64,000 bases of DNA from GCA-2720865 sp047630275 (GTDB lineage: Bacteria > Bdellovibrionota > Bacteriovoracia > Bacteriovoracales > Bacteriovoracaceae). The number at the start of each line of letters is the position of its first letter. The stretch's first letter is position 1. The position numbers were made by a program, and so were the translations under genes. Under the pieces are notes generated by a model, which was not told the origin of the DNA, did not search any database, and worked only from the letters and a program-made list of their open reading frames with translations. Below, one piece after another: positions 42,104-52,258 of this stretch. The stretch is from contig JBLHVN010000002.1 in NCBI GenBank assembly GCA_047630275.1, positions 62,001-126,000 of the forward strand. Reading direction: 5' to 3'.

Positions 42104-43555
42104 ATGAAAAACTTGATCTTTATCCTCGCCCTTATGCTCTTCACTGTTTTAAAAGCGAACGCTTCAACTAGCGTCGCTCTTAATGAAGATGTCCTTTATA
42201 AACTCTTAAAAGAAAGCCCCCCTACCTTGCAAAACCTAGAGGCCTCTTTTTTAAGCTCCGATGTTTCTCGGGCAAAGGCCCTCGATATCTTCTCACCAAC
42301 TTTAAGCGCATCAGCAAACGCGCTTGATAGTGATGAAAAATCCTTAAATAGTTTTATCCCTGTAACTAGTAAGTATAAGGCCCTGACTTTATCAGTTAAC
42401 AAGCCTCTGCAGTACGGAGCAGCCCTTGGAGGAAAAGTCTTCACCGAGAAATCCACAAACACTCAGTTAACTAATGCCACGACAACTGGCTATGGCGTTT
42501 CTTTAAGTGTTGACCTTTACAAGGACCTCTTTGGAAGAAGCTCTCGCGCTAACTTAGAATTAACGGAATCAGCAAGCAGAAGAGCAAGAGCTGAGAGAGA
42601 TATACAAGCAGCCACATTTAAAAACAATATAAGAAAGATCTATTGGGCGCTTGTTGCTAACGAAGAGGCCTTGAAAATCACTAAGACCTTATTGAGCTCT
42701 TCAGAAAAGCAGCTTAAGGATGCCAACAGAAGATATAAAAGTGGTATTGCAGATAAAGGTGAGCTTGCTCGCTACAATTCACAAATCTCCTCTAGAAAGG
42801 CCAGCTTGATCTCTATTAGATGGGAAAAAAGCAAGCTACAACAGCAATTAAAACTCCTCCTTCCAAAACTATCCGAGTCTGAACTTGAACTAGCTCCTTA
42901 TAATATTGATAAGACAGTTCAAGACGTCTTGGCCTGTTCTGCTTTAATTAGTAAGTATAAAGAAGCTCCCATGGACTTTACGAAGTACGATGAAGTGGTT
43001 GAGTACTTAAACCAAGAAGAAGCTTCACAAAGAAAGCTAGTGAAAAACTACGATAGTATAGATCTAAAACTCGTTGGTGAATATGAATCTACTGGGAAAG
43101 CTTTTTCTCAATCAGACTCCCTTGATGATTTAAGCGACGATGGAAGAGGGAGCCTCTCTGTTGGCCTTCAATTCACGATGCCACTTGGAAGTACAAAGAA
43201 AGACACAAGAGAGATTCAAGATGAAATTACATCTAAGATGTATGGAGCTCAAAAAAGAGAAGCTGCCGGAAAAGTAAATGCTTATCACTTTCAAACCATT
43301 AAATCAGTAGCCCTCTTAAATGAAATTGTTTTCAATCAAAAAGAAAATACAAAGTACTTAAGCCAATCTTTAAAAGTATCTAAAAGAAAATACTCGCAGG
43401 CCAGGATCTCCGCACAGCAATTAGTCCAAGAACAAGATGCCTATCTTCAATCTAATCTTGATGAGATTTCAACGAAGCTAGCTGTCATCGGACTCTTGAT
43501 GGATTACTTCACAGTCTTTTCTGAAACCCCTTGCGAATTAAATAGGAATTTATAA
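42104..43555 (+). CDS. TolC-like outer membrane efflux protein
   Basis: The 483-residue product has a signal peptide ending near ANA and the long helical hairpins of TolC-family outer-membrane channels, with ARAERDIQAATFKNNIRK-type and SKRKYSQARISAQQLVQEQD repeats at the two expected spots. It would form the outer channel of the pump encoded next. Its stop overlaps the ATG of the RND gene (TAATG). Confidence 0.85.
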   Translation: MKNLIFILALMLFTVLKANASTSVALNEDVLYKLLKESPPTLQNLEASFLSSDVSRAKALDIFSPTLSASANALDSDEKSLNSFIPVTSKYKALTLSVNKPLQYGAALGGKVFTEKSTNTQLTNATTTGYGVSLSVDLYKDLFGRSSRANLELTESASRRARAERDIQAATFKNNIRKIYWALVANEEALKITKTLLSSSEKQLKDANRRYKSGIADKGELARYNSQISSRKASLISIRWEKSKLQQQLKLLLPKLSESELELAPYNIDKTVQDVLACSALISKYKEAPMDFTKYDEVVEYLNQEEASQRKLVKNYDSIDLKLVGEYESTGKAFSQSDSLDDLSDDGRGSLSVGLQFTMPLGSTKKDTREIQDEITSKMYGAQKREAAGKVNAYHFQTIKSVALLNEIVFNQKENTKYLSQSLKVSKRKYSQARISAQQLVQEQDAYLQSNLDEISTKLAVIGLLMDYFTVFSETPCELNRNL

Positions 43556-46500
43556 TGAAAACCATCGCCAGTTTTTTTATTGAAAACTCTAAACTTACCG
43601 TTGTCCTCTCCATAGGCTTAGTGGTCTTTGGACTGATGGGATTAGGTAAGATGAATGCTGAATCCTTCCCTTCAGTCTCTATGGCCACTGGAACAATCAT
43701 CACTTCCTACGAAGGCGCAACGGCAAAAGATATTGAAACAAAGATAACCAAGCCCCTCGAAGATGAAATTAGAGGGGTTGCTGGTTTAAAGAGAGTTCGC
43801 TCTATTTCTCAAGCAGGACTTTCAACAATTGTTGTGGTTGTCGATATGGATGATCCTCGAGTTGATGTTAATGAGACTATGGCAGATATTCAAAAAGCCG
43901 TTGATAGAACAACAGGTCTTCCTTCTGATTTAAGAGACGCTCCTAAATTCACAGAAATGAATAGTGAAGAGTTCCCTGTTTTTGAATTTGCCATTACCGG
44001 AAGTAATATAGGGAGAAAGAGAGATCTTTTAGCTGACGCTCTTAAAGAAGATATCGAAGACCTCAGAACAGTTAAATCAGTTAGGTTAACAGGTTACGCT
44101 GAAAGAGCCTTTCATATTAAACTCGATGTAGAAAAACTCAAAGCGATTCATATCTCTACTGATGAAGTTCTCAATAAAGTGAGGAGCCGAAACACTAACA
44201 CTCCTGGTGGAGCCATTAAAGGTGATTCAATTCAAAAGCTTGTCCGTATTGAAGGAAAGATTAAAACCAAAGAAGAATTAGAAAATATCGTTATCCGCTC
44301 TAACTTTACCGGTCAATCAGTCTTTTTAAAAGATGTAGCAGAAGTCATTGATGGAGAAGAAGAGCTTACAACTTATGCTTCTCATAACGGAGAAGCTTCC
44401 ACACTAGCTATTGTAACCAAGAAAAGCGGCGCTGATACTGTCGAGATGGTTAATCAAATAAAAGCTAAGATGAATCAGTTTAAAAAGAGAAACCCTAGTT
44501 ATCATTTCTATATTTATAATAATGAAGGAACAAAGGTTGCCAATAGAGTTGATGTCTTAAGCAGTAACGCTTTAAGTGGTCTTGTACTCGTCGTCGTCTT
44601 TTTATTCTTTTTCCTTCCAGGTAGAATTGGTCTCGTAGCCTCTCTCTCTCTTCCTTTAGCTGTTATGGGTACTCTTGGGCTTATGCCAAGTTTTGGGATG
44701 AATATCGATACAATTACGGTACTCGCCCTTGTTATTGCTCTTGGAATGTTAGTTGATAACTCAGTGGTTATAGCAGAGAACTTTACGAGGCTGCGCCAAG
44801 ATGGTCTTCCTCCAGGGGAAGCGGCCAGTGAGTCAGTCAGAACTTTATGGCTCCCGATCACGGCCACGGCCTTTACAACAATTGCGGCTTTCATGCCTAT
44901 GCTTGTCACTAAGGGAGTCATGGGGCAATTCATTAGATGGATCCCGGTTGTCGTCTCTATCTCGCTTATCATTAGTTTGGCCGAGAGTTTCTTCTTTTTA
45001 CCAATGCGTCTTAAGTGGGCGGGAAAGGTTGTAAAACAAAAAGTAGAAAATGAGCATGTTGATTGGTTTGGAAAATTTGAATCTAAGTTTGAAAACCTAA
45101 TGGATAAACTTGTTAGCCGAAGATATATAGTAAGCGGTATTTTTTCCATTGTTATTATCTTTAGTTTTTTCATGATGGTAAAGGCCAATAAGTTTATCTT
45201 ATTCCCCGCAGAGCAAACAGAAGCTTATATAGCAAGAGTTGAAACTCCTAAGGGCACCAAGATTGAAGAGACAACTAAGGCCATTGAAAAGCTCTCACAA
45301 AAAGTAAAAGCTAAGCTTGGAGATGATGTCACTCATATCATAGGTCGAGCTGGTGCAGCCTCAATGGGACCAGGAGATCCAAAGGCTAAAGAAGGTAATA
45401 GCGTTGGAATGTTAAGTATCTACGTTAGCGAGAACTTCAAATTAAATAAAGCTTCAACAGAAGTCTTAAAGACTCTAAGAGAAGTAACTGAAGAATCAAT
45501 TATGTCCCTTGAGTACGAAGCTCTGGTTAATGGACCTCCAGTTGGAAATGCTATTGAAGCCACTTTTAGGTCTAACGATGTTGAAGAGATCTATGGCATG
45601 GTCAACGGAATAAAGGCTGAGCTTGAAAAGGTTGATGGCATTAGCGACCTTCGCATCGATGATGTTATCGGTGACGATGAGATCTTTGTCGATATAGATT
45701 ATGAAAAAACAGACCGACTAGGTCTTGATGTAAAGAATATCGGACAAACTATTAAAACCGCTGTCAGTGGAAATAGAACCGCCAAGGTAACTTTAAATAA
45801 CAAAGACATCGATTTAATTGTCCGATACAAAGAGCCCTTTAGAGAGTCGATTGAAGATTTGAAGAATATTAGAATCTTAGATAGACAAGGCAACCTCGTC
45901 TCGCTTGGAACATTTGCAAAGTTTAGAGTTGAGCAAGGAACTCCTCAGATTAAGCGTTTTGATTTTAAGATCTCTAAGACCCTAACAGGGAATGTCTCTG
46001 AAGATAAGATTACCTCTATGGTTGCTAATCAGAAGCTAGTCAAGATCTTCGATGAACTTCACTTAAAGTACCCTGGCGTTAGTATTAAATTTGGTGGAGC
46101 TGCAGAAAACACTAAAGAAAGCATGGAATCACTAGGTCAGGCGCTTATGTTAAGCCTCATTGGTATCTTTGCCCTATTGGTCTTTCTCTTTAAGTCATAC
46201 TTAAGACCGGCCATTATCATGTCGACGATTCCCCTTGGACTCCTAGGCTTTTCAGTGGCCTTCTTCTTTCACCAAAGGCCAATTAGTTTCTTAGCTCTGA
46301 TTGGAGTCATAGGGCTTGGGGGAATCATTGTTAACTCAGGGATTGTCCTTATCAGTTTTATTGATCAAATGAGAGCAGAAGGAAAACTAGAATTACATCA
46401 AATCCTTGTTAAAGCTTCCGGTATGAGGCTTCGCGCAGTGCTCGTGACCTCATTAACAACCATTAGTGGCCTTCTTCCGACTGCCTATGGGATCGGCGGG

Positions 46501-46686
46501 AATGATCCCATTTTGATTCCTATGACTCTTGCCATGGCATGGGGATTAACCAGCGGAACTATCCTAACTTTGATTTGGGTTCCCTGCGCCTATGCAATTC
46601 TAGAAGATTTATCTAAGCTTCAAGAAAAGATTTTAAGCATAAAGCTACCTTTTATGAAAAAGGAGATGGCCCATAATGAACGCTAA
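43555..46686 (+). CDS. RND-family efflux transporter (AcrB/HAE-like)
   Basis: The 1043-residue product is an inner-membrane RND pump with a membrane segment at residues about 9-30, a large periplasmic loop, a block of segments from about 335, a second loop and a final block. The ALVIALGMLVDNSVVIAENF proton-relay region near 395-415 (LGMLVDNSVV) and GGIIVNSGIVLISFID near 925 are present. No membrane fusion protein gene is seen in the operon, which is unusual for this family. It probably exports a drug, lipid or other hydrophobic substrate. Confidence 0.92.
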   Translation: MKTIASFFIENSKLTVVLSIGLVVFGLMGLGKMNAESFPSVSMATGTIITSYEGATAKDIETKITKPLEDEIRGVAGLKRVRSISQAGLSTIVVVVDMDDPRVDVNETMADIQKAVDRTTGLPSDLRDAPKFTEMNSEEFPVFEFAITGSNIGRKRDLLADALKEDIEDLRTVKSVRLTGYAERAFHIKLDVEKLKAIHISTDEVLNKVRSRNTNTPGGAIKGDSIQKLVRIEGKIKTKEELENIVIRSNFTGQSVFLKDVAEVIDGEEELTTYASHNGEASTLAIVTKKSGADTVEMVNQIKAKMNQFKKRNPSYHFYIYNNEGTKVANRVDVLSSNALSGLVLVVVFLFFFLPGRIGLVASLSLPLAVMGTLGLMPSFGMNIDTITVLALVIALGMLVDNSVVIAENFTRLRQDGLPPGEAASESVRTLWLPITATAFTTIAAFMPMLVTKGVMGQFIRWIPVVVSISLIISLAESFFFLPMRLKWAGKVVKQKVENEHVDWFGKFESKFENLMDKLVSRRYIVSGIFSIVIIFSFFMMVKANKFILFPAEQTEAYIARVETPKGTKIEETTKAIEKLSQKVKAKLGDDVTHIIGRAGAASMGPGDPKAKEGNSVGMLSIYVSENFKLNKASTEVLKTLREVTEESIMSLEYEALVNGPPVGNAIEATFRSNDVEEIYGMVNGIKAELEKVDGISDLRIDDVIGDDEIFVDIDYEKTDRLGLDVKNIGQTIKTAVSGNRTAKVTLNNKDIDLIVRYKEPFRESIEDLKNIRILDRQGNLVSLGTFAKFRVEQGTPQIKRFDFKISKTLTGNVSEDKITSMVANQKLVKIFDELHLKYPGVSIKFGGAAENTKESMESLGQALMLSLIGIFALLVFLFKSYLRPAIIMSTIPLGLLGFSVAFFFHQRPISFLALIGVIGLGGIIVNSGIVLISFIDQMRAEGKLELHQILVKASGMRLRAVLVTSLTTISGLLPTAYGIGGNDPILIPMTLAMAWGLTSGTILTLIWVPCAYAILEDLSKLQEKILSIKLPFMKKEMAHNER

Positions 46687-47311
46687 AGAGAAAGACACCA
46701 AAGAAAAGATCCTTGATGTGGCCAATGAGCTCTTTGCTGAAAAGGGTTTCAAAGGAACATCAATAAGAGAGATTGCAAAGATCGCTGACGTAAACCTCTC
46801 TGCAGTTAATTATCATTTTACCAATAAAGAGACATTGTACGCTCAGGTCTTTCAAAGAAATCATAAATGGATGGAAGACTCTGTTACGAGAATTGGTGAA
46901 GATGATGACCTCAGCGTTCAAGAGTTTACTTGGCGGGTCTTTGAGTTCTTCTCTACTAATGGAACCTCACTCTTAAACTCTTTTAAGATCATCCTCAATG
47001 AAAAGCTAGATAGCCTTCCAGAGGAAATCTTCTTAGATTGCAAAGGGAATATGGGGCCTCCGGGCCAAGCGGTCTTTCTTCAAAAGATCCGTCAAGAACT
47101 TGGAGAGGAAGTTTCATACGAAGCCATTCACTGGGCCATGAGAATGATCTTTAGTAACGTTATTCATTTTTCAGTGATGATGAACGCTCCTATGCTTAAA
47201 GAGAAAATGAAAAATGATCCAAATCTTCAAGCTGAAGCTAAAAAGAAGTCGATCTACAATTTAGTAGAGGCCCTGCTTAATCAAATTAAGGCGAATCCAG
47301 AGAGTTGGTAG
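46676..47311 (+). CDS. TetR-family transcriptional repressor
   Basis: The 211-residue product has an N-terminal TetR helix-turn-helix (KILDVANELFAEKGFKGTSI start, VNLSAVNYHFTNKETLY near 40-57) and an AcrR-like helical ligand domain with a CerR-type C-terminal end. It overlaps the RND gene by 11 bases, and it probably controls the operon through the palindromes upstream. The ligand is unknown. Confidence 0.9.
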   Translation: MNAKEKDTKEKILDVANELFAEKGFKGTSIREIAKIADVNLSAVNYHFTNKETLYAQVFQRNHKWMEDSVTRIGEDDDLSVQEFTWRVFEFFSTNGTSLLNSFKIILNEKLDSLPEEIFLDCKGNMGPPGQAVFLQKIRQELGEEVSYEAIHWAMRMIFSNVIHFSVMMNAPMLKEKMKNDPNLQAEAKKKSIYNLVEALLNQIKANPESW

Positions 47312-47493
47312 CCCGTGACGAAATTCTTTTTAGGATTCTAATTTTTCCTTTAAATATTAAGTACTTATTAGCCTATAGTTTTTACGTGAAGCGTTACAAA
47401 ACTTCGTCACCTCTGGTAAGTTGTCTTCAGCTTAAGACTATCTGACTGGTCTATAGTGCGCTTGGGGAAGCAAATATAAATTTTAAAATGAAC

Positions 47494-47520
47494 TGGCCAC
47501 CTGAATAGGTGGTCTTTTTA
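47494..47520 (+). terminator. Intrinsic terminator, orphan
   Basis: GGCCACC at 47495-47501 pairs with GGTGGTC at 47508-47514 (one wobble), followed by TTTTTATTT. It lies 180 bases after the TetR gene and may end that operon or a small RNA. An 8-bp inverted repeat (GTGACGAA at 47315, TTCGTCAC at 47403) lies within the same gap. Confidence 0.7.
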
Positions 47521-47523
47521 TTT

Positions 47524-48003
47524 CTACTCTATTCCAATGATCTCATATTCTCTTGGGGTGCTCTTCGTTTCTAATTCAAAGTTATCACCAACCTTTAAAC
47601 TTAAGACCTCAGAGCCAATGGGGGAAAAAACTGAGATGACCAAGATGGATTCTCCCTCTACTTCAAGCATGGTTCCCCCTGCCGTTGGGGAGATAAAGTA
47701 TTTCTTCTTATGATCATTTAGTTTAAGTTCCACCAAAGCCCCAATGGCCACTTCATCTGTTGTTTTAAAGCTTCTCGGCTTTATCTCTTCTAACATCTGA
47801 ATATCAGTTTCTAATTCTGTGACCCTGGCCTTTTGCGCCCCTGCTAAATAGCCAGCTTCAATCCCACGGGTATCGTACTTCCCTTCAGATTTCATATCAG
47901 GAGCGGTCATCAAAGAATGAGTGCTGTCATAGGCGGCCTTCAGCCCGTCTAGTTCATTTTGAACATTTTTAATAAGGATCTTCAGTATTTTCTCTTTTTT
48001 CAT
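47524..48003 (-). CDS. GreA/GreB-like transcription elongation factor
   Basis: The 159-residue product has the two-part Gre layout: an N-terminal coiled-coil helix pair (about 1-75, GIEAGYLAGAQKARVTELE) and a C-terminal FKBP-like domain (VAIGALVELKL, then FSPIGSEVLSLKVGDNFEL). It lacks the ASEN-like tip residues I would expect for RNA cleavage stimulation in GreA, so it is a divergent member. It could act on RNA polymerase secondary-channel access. Confidence 0.75.
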   Translation of the reverse strand: MKKEKILKILIKNVQNELDGLKAAYDSTHSLMTAPDMKSEGKYDTRGIEAGYLAGAQKARVTELETDIQMLEEIKPRSFKTTDEVAIGALVELKLNDHKKKYFISPTAGGTMLEVEGESILVISVFSPIGSEVLSLKVGDNFELETKSTPREYEIIGIE

Positions 48004-48034
48004 AGATTCATCTTACCAAAGCTTTAGAAATAAC

Positions 48035-48040
48035 TAAAAT
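48035..48040 (+). promoter_or_regulatory. -10 element, probable leaderless start
   Basis: TAAAAT at 48035-48040 differs from the consensus at one position and lies six bases before the ATG at 48047. TTACCA at 48013 is 16 bases upstream. No ribosome-binding site is seen. Confidence 0.45.
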
Positions 48041-48046
48041 ACCTTC

Positions 48047-48652
48047 ATGACTGAGATACAAAAACCATTTTCCCCCTCTTGTGAAAGAAACCGGGGACCC
48101 ATCCTAAACATCCTTAGCGCCTACCTGCCGGATCATAAGCGCCTTCTAGAAGTGGGCTCTGGCACAGGTCAGCATGCGGTTTATTTTGCCCCTAAATTTC
48201 CAGAACTTACCTGGTTTACCTCCGACAGAGTAGAGAATCATGAAGGCATTAAAGCCTGGCTAGACGAAGCGGCTCAACCCAATATTCAAGGCCCCCTAAG
48301 CTTTAACCTAGGGGAAGATTCTTTTCCCGTGGCCAATATCGATATTGTCTTCACAGCAAATACCTTCCATATCATGCCCTGGGAGATGGTTCAGGAACTC
48401 ATTAGCCTCGCCGGGGCCAACCTCGAGAGAGACTCAGTTTTTATTGTTTATGGTCCCTTTACCTATGATGGTGAATTTACTTCACGCTCTAATGAAGAAT
48501 TCCATCAAATATTGAGACAAACGGCATCGCATCAGGGTATTAGAGATTTTAAAAATGTTAATGAAATGTTTGAAAAAGCGGGCTTTAAGCTTCAAGAAGA
48601 CTTTGCCATGCCTGCCAATAACCAAACACTAGTCTTTAAAAAAATTAGGTAG
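48047..48652 (+). CDS. DUF938 SAM-dependent methyltransferase-like protein
   Basis: The 201-residue product matches DUF938: FSPSCERNRGPIL start, VGSGTGQHAVYFA SAM loop near 37, WFTSDRVENHEGIKAW near 57 and FTANTFHIMPWEMV near 105. Members are predicted methyltransferases of unknown substrate. It ends 5 bases before typA, so the two may share a transcript. Confidence 0.8.
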   Translation: MTEIQKPFSPSCERNRGPILNILSAYLPDHKRLLEVGSGTGQHAVYFAPKFPELTWFTSDRVENHEGIKAWLDEAAQPNIQGPLSFNLGEDSFPVANIDIVFTANTFHIMPWEMVQELISLAGANLERDSVFIVYGPFTYDGEFTSRSNEEFHQILRQTASHQGIRDFKNVNEMFEKAGFKLQEDFAMPANNQTLVFKKIR

Positions 48653-48657
48653 AAACT

Positions 48658-50499
48658 ATGAGCGTTCAGGAATTTAAGAATATTAAAAACATTGCCGTTG
48701 TTGCCCACGTTGATCACGGTAAGACTACTCTTGTTGATGGACTTCTTGTTCAGTCAGGAGTTTACGAAGAAAGAGATACTGTTGAAGACAGAGTGATGGA
48801 TTCCGGCGAGATTGAAAAAGAACGTGGGATTACCATTACCGCTAAGAACTGCGCTATCTTTTGGAAAGACACAAAGATTAATCTTCTCGATACTCCAGGC
48901 CACGCTGACTTTGGTGGAGAAGTTGAACGTGGATTGATCATGGTTGATGGTATCTTACTTTTAGTTGATGCCTCAGAAGGTCCCCTACCTCAGACTCGTT
49001 TTGTTCTTGAGAAGGCCCTTAAGTTAAACCTCAAGGTTGGCGTGATCATCAACAAGATTGACCGTCCCGATGAAAGGATAAAAGAGGTTAAAGGTGAAGT
49101 TGAAGATCTACTTTTAGACCTTGCTATGTCTTTAGAGATTGAAGACTTTGATATTGATATCCCATTTCTCTACTCTTCAGCTAAAGAAGGTTGGGCGACA
49201 CTTGATCCAAACGATAAAAAAGAAAACATGCACGACATTTTAGATTTTATCGTAAGTGATTACTACCCACTTCCAAAATTAGATAAAGAAGGTCCTTTTC
49301 AAATGTTAGTGGCCAACCTGGCCTACTCTTCATTCTTAGGTCAACAAGTTGTTGGTAGAATCCAAAGAGGAACTATCAAAAAACACGAAAACTATACTTG
49401 TATGGTAGCTAGTGGAAAGAATAAAAACTTCAAAGCCACCAATATCCAAGTTTATGATAAATTGGCCACCACAGATACTGATTCAGCTTCTGCGGGAGAG
49501 ATCATCCTTCTTGCCGGTATGACTGATGGCTTTATCGGGGACACTATTGTTGTTCAAGGAAACGAAGAAGCTCTAGAGAGAATCTATGTTGAGCCGCCAA
49601 CAGTTGCAGTTAATGTTTCAGTAAACACTTCTCCTCTTTCAGGAAGAGAAGGAGAATACCTAACTTCACGAAAGCTTGAAGAATTCTTAGATGATTCATG
49701 TAAGTTAAACGTGGCCCTTCAATATGCAGCCACTGATGATCCAAAGATCTATAAGCTTAAAGGCCGTGGCGAACTTCAACTTGCCATTATCTTCGAAGAA
49801 CTTAGAAGAAAAGGCTTTGAGTTCATGATCAGCCGCCCTGAAGTTCTCTTCAAAGAGGATGAAAACGGTCAAAAGACTGAACCATATGAAAAAGTTGTTA
49901 TGGATGTTCCAAACGATACAACAGGCGCAATCACTGAGGCCCTTTCTATTAGAAAAGGTCTTATGTCTGGAATGAGCCCTATCTCTGAAGATAGAACAAG
50001 AGTTGAATTTGATATTCCTTCTCGTGGTCTTATTGGTTACCGTTCACAATTTCTAACGGATACTCGTGGTGAAGGCCTTATGTCTTCTGAGTACCTAGGA
50101 TATAAAGAATACGCTGGAGATATGAATGCCCGTCAAAACGGAGCTCTCATCTCTGACAGAGCTGGAAAGATCACTCCTTACGCTCTTTTTAACCTTCTTC
50201 CTAATGGTGAGCAATTCGTAAAGCCAGGTGAGCAGTGTTACGAAGGGCAAGTTATCGGTGAGCATAATAAAGTCAACGAAGCTAACCTTAACTGTGTTCG
50301 TGAAAAACATTTAAGTTCAATGAGAACTGCTGGTAAAGATGTAAACATCATCCTTCCACCAGTAAGACCTAGAACTCTTGAATGGGCCATGGACTGGATT
50401 GATAATGATGAGTGGGTTGAAGTGACTCCCCTCAATATTCGAATCAGAAAGAAAGAGCTGGCCCAAAATAAAAGGTCAGTTGTTAGAACGAAAAAATAA
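48658..50499 (+). CDS. typA: Ribosome-associated GTPase TypA/BipA
   Basis: The 613-residue product is a translational GTPase of the EF-G family. The G1 loop AHVDHGKTTLVDGLL is at about 16-30, the switch II DTPGHADFGGEV near 77-88, NKID near 133-136, and the BipA-specific C-terminal domain follows (IPSRGLIGYRSQFLTDTRGEG, then DWIDNDEWVEVTP). It binds 70S ribosomes and helps large-subunit assembly and growth at low temperature in other bacteria. Confidence 0.97.
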   Translation: MSVQEFKNIKNIAVVAHVDHGKTTLVDGLLVQSGVYEERDTVEDRVMDSGEIEKERGITITAKNCAIFWKDTKINLLDTPGHADFGGEVERGLIMVDGILLLVDASEGPLPQTRFVLEKALKLNLKVGVIINKIDRPDERIKEVKGEVEDLLLDLAMSLEIEDFDIDIPFLYSSAKEGWATLDPNDKKENMHDILDFIVSDYYPLPKLDKEGPFQMLVANLAYSSFLGQQVVGRIQRGTIKKHENYTCMVASGKNKNFKATNIQVYDKLATTDTDSASAGEIILLAGMTDGFIGDTIVVQGNEEALERIYVEPPTVAVNVSVNTSPLSGREGEYLTSRKLEEFLDDSCKLNVALQYAATDDPKIYKLKGRGELQLAIIFEELRRKGFEFMISRPEVLFKEDENGQKTEPYEKVVMDVPNDTTGAITEALSIRKGLMSGMSPISEDRTRVEFDIPSRGLIGYRSQFLTDTRGEGLMSSEYLGYKEYAGDMNARQNGALISDRAGKITPYALFNLLPNGEQFVKPGEQCYEGQVIGEHNKVNEANLNCVREKHLSSMRTAGKDVNIILPPVRPRTLEWAMDWIDNDEWVEVTPLNIRIRKKELAQNKRSVVRTKK

Positions 50500-50500
50500 T

Positions 50501-50534
50501 AAAAAAAAGGAGCTCTTAAGGCTCCTTTTTTTTG
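50501..50534. terminator. Bidirectional intrinsic terminator
   Basis: AGGAGC at 50508-50513 and GCTCCT at 50521-50526 form a 6-bp stem with a 7-base loop, flanked by an A run and a T run. It can stop both typA and the convergent AmpG-like gene. Confidence 0.85.
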
Positions 50535-50546
50535 GCTTAATTTTTT

Positions 50547-52124
50547 CTAATCTTCTTCAGCATAGATAGCATTCTCTGAGGCCCCATCTCGAAGGTCAAA
50601 CTTCTTACCGCAGATATGCACGATATAAAGGACCGGTACCCCAATCAAAGTCGTAAAGATAAAGAAGCCTTGATACCCAATGGAATCGACGATTCCTCCC
50701 GAGTATCCACCAAGAACCTTTGGAAGTAGAGTCATTAAGGATGTAAAGATAGCGTACTGAACGGCCGTAAAAGACACATGAGTAAGGCTTGATAAAAAGG
50801 CCACAAAGGCAGCACTAGCAAGACCAGCGGCTAAGTTATCCGCTGCGATCACAGAGTAAAGCATGAAGTTACTCTTGCCCGTCACAGCTAAGAGCATAAA
50901 GAGCAGATTAGTTCCGGCAGCTAGGATAGCCCCCCACCAAAGCATCTTTATAACGCCAAATCTTGTGGTTAAGATTCCCCCAAGAAAGCCTCCTAAAATA
51001 CTCATAAAGACCCCAAAGGTTTTTACCGCATTGGCGATTTCAATCTTAGTGAATCCCATATCCTGATAAAACACATTTGAGATAACTCCTAAGACAATAT
51101 CTGAAATTCTATATAGTCCCACTAAGCATAAGAGTGACCATGCTAATGACTTTCCATAGCGATCAAAGAAATTCTTAACGGGGTGAATATAACCCTCTTC
51201 AATCATGGCCGTGTTAACAACGCCAGATTTTCCAATTCCAAGAGCCACAGCAATCCCAACTCCTAGGGCCGTTACCATTCTAATACTCCCGACAACAAAA
51301 CCGGCGAGGGCCTTATTGTTAAAGACTTCCGTTAAGCTCTTCTTAGCCATGTCAACAATATCTGAAGAGAAAACAAAGGTAGAAACAAAGCAGGCCACGA
51401 TGATTAAGAAAAGGAAAAAGAAAGTTGCATAGTCTTTTGTTGAATGATGAGCATCTCTTAAAGGAACCTTTGGCTCTGGTCTGATGAGAGTTGTTGCAAC
51501 CCCTAAGAGCATAAAGGCGGCCATAATAAAGTAAGTATACATCCAAGCGCTATGAGAATAATTCTCCATAGTCGTTCCAAAGTAGGCGGCTATATATAAT
51601 GAGCCAGCCCCCGCTACGATCATGCCTATGCGGTAACCTGCAATATAAGTAGCAGCAAGGATGGCCTGAAGCTCGCTCTCTGCTGACTCAATCCTAAAAG
51701 CGTCAATGACAACGTCTTGAGTAGCTGAAGAAAAACCTAAGAGTACTGCGGCCATGGCCATTTGAGTAAGTCCGCTTGAAGCTGGATCAGTAATGGCCAT
51801 CCAGCAAATCGAGATCATGATTGAGATTTGAGATACTAAGAGCCAACTTCTTCTTCGACCTAATAGCTTAGTAAGAATGGGAAGAGGAAGCTTATCCACT
51901 AAGGGGGCCCAAATGAATTTAAAAGAATAGCCTAGTGCTGCCCAAGAAAAATAAGTCACGGCCGACCTAGCAACGCCTGCTTCACGGAGCCACAAAGAAA
52001 GAGAGGAAAAAATAAGAAGGATAGGAAGCCCAGCAGAGAAGCCTAAGAAAAGCATCGTGATAGATCTCTTATCTAAGAAAACTTTTACGCTTTCCATCCA
52101 AGGTTTTTTGGCCGTTTCCGTCAT
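50547..52124 (-). CDS. ampG: AmpG-like muropeptide permease (MFS)
   Basis: The 525-residue product has about 12 or more membrane segments and the AmpG order: LGFSAGLPILLIFSSLSLWL near 27-46, FKFIWAPLVDKLP near 68, RRRSWLL near 90 and LGFSSATQDVVIDAFRIE near 128. AmpG imports anhydromuropeptides for peptidoglycan recycling. For a predator it could take up prey murein fragments; this is inference. It may alternatively be a related transporter. Confidence 0.85.
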   Translation of the reverse strand: MTETAKKPWMESVKVFLDKRSITMLFLGFSAGLPILLIFSSLSLWLREAGVARSAVTYFSWAALGYSFKFIWAPLVDKLPLPILTKLLGRRRSWLLVSQISIMISICWMAITDPASSGLTQMAMAAVLLGFSSATQDVVIDAFRIESAESELQAILAATYIAGYRIGMIVAGAGSLYIAAYFGTTMENYSHSAWMYTYFIMAAFMLLGVATTLIRPEPKVPLRDAHHSTKDYATFFFLFLIIVACFVSTFVFSSDIVDMAKKSLTEVFNNKALAGFVVGSIRMVTALGVGIAVALGIGKSGVVNTAMIEEGYIHPVKNFFDRYGKSLAWSLLCLVGLYRISDIVLGVISNVFYQDMGFTKIEIANAVKTFGVFMSILGGFLGGILTTRFGVIKMLWWGAILAAGTNLLFMLLAVTGKSNFMLYSVIAADNLAAGLASAAFVAFLSSLTHVSFTAVQYAIFTSLMTLLPKVLGGYSGGIVDSIGYQGFFIFTTLIGVPVLYIVHICGKKFDLRDGASENAIYAEED

Positions 52125-52258
52125 GGTCTATTCCTTTTAAATGTTTGTTAATACTAAAATCGTAGCAAAATTCAAACGGCTTAAACAGAGATCATTTTGT
52201 CACCGACTATAATGATCAAATACTAAACATCCCCTTTGAAAAGACCGATGCGATCCTA

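Noticed and set aside
44514..45188. A 224-codon open frame on the minus strand inside the RND pump gene
   Set aside because: It runs antisense to a well-supported transmembrane region, has no ribosome site, and its composition is that of a shadow frame.
47315..47410. GTGACGAA/TTCGTCAC inverted repeat as a small RNA gene
   Set aside because: The 80 bases between arms are A/T rich without further pairing, and no promoter is clear, so I kept only the terminator.
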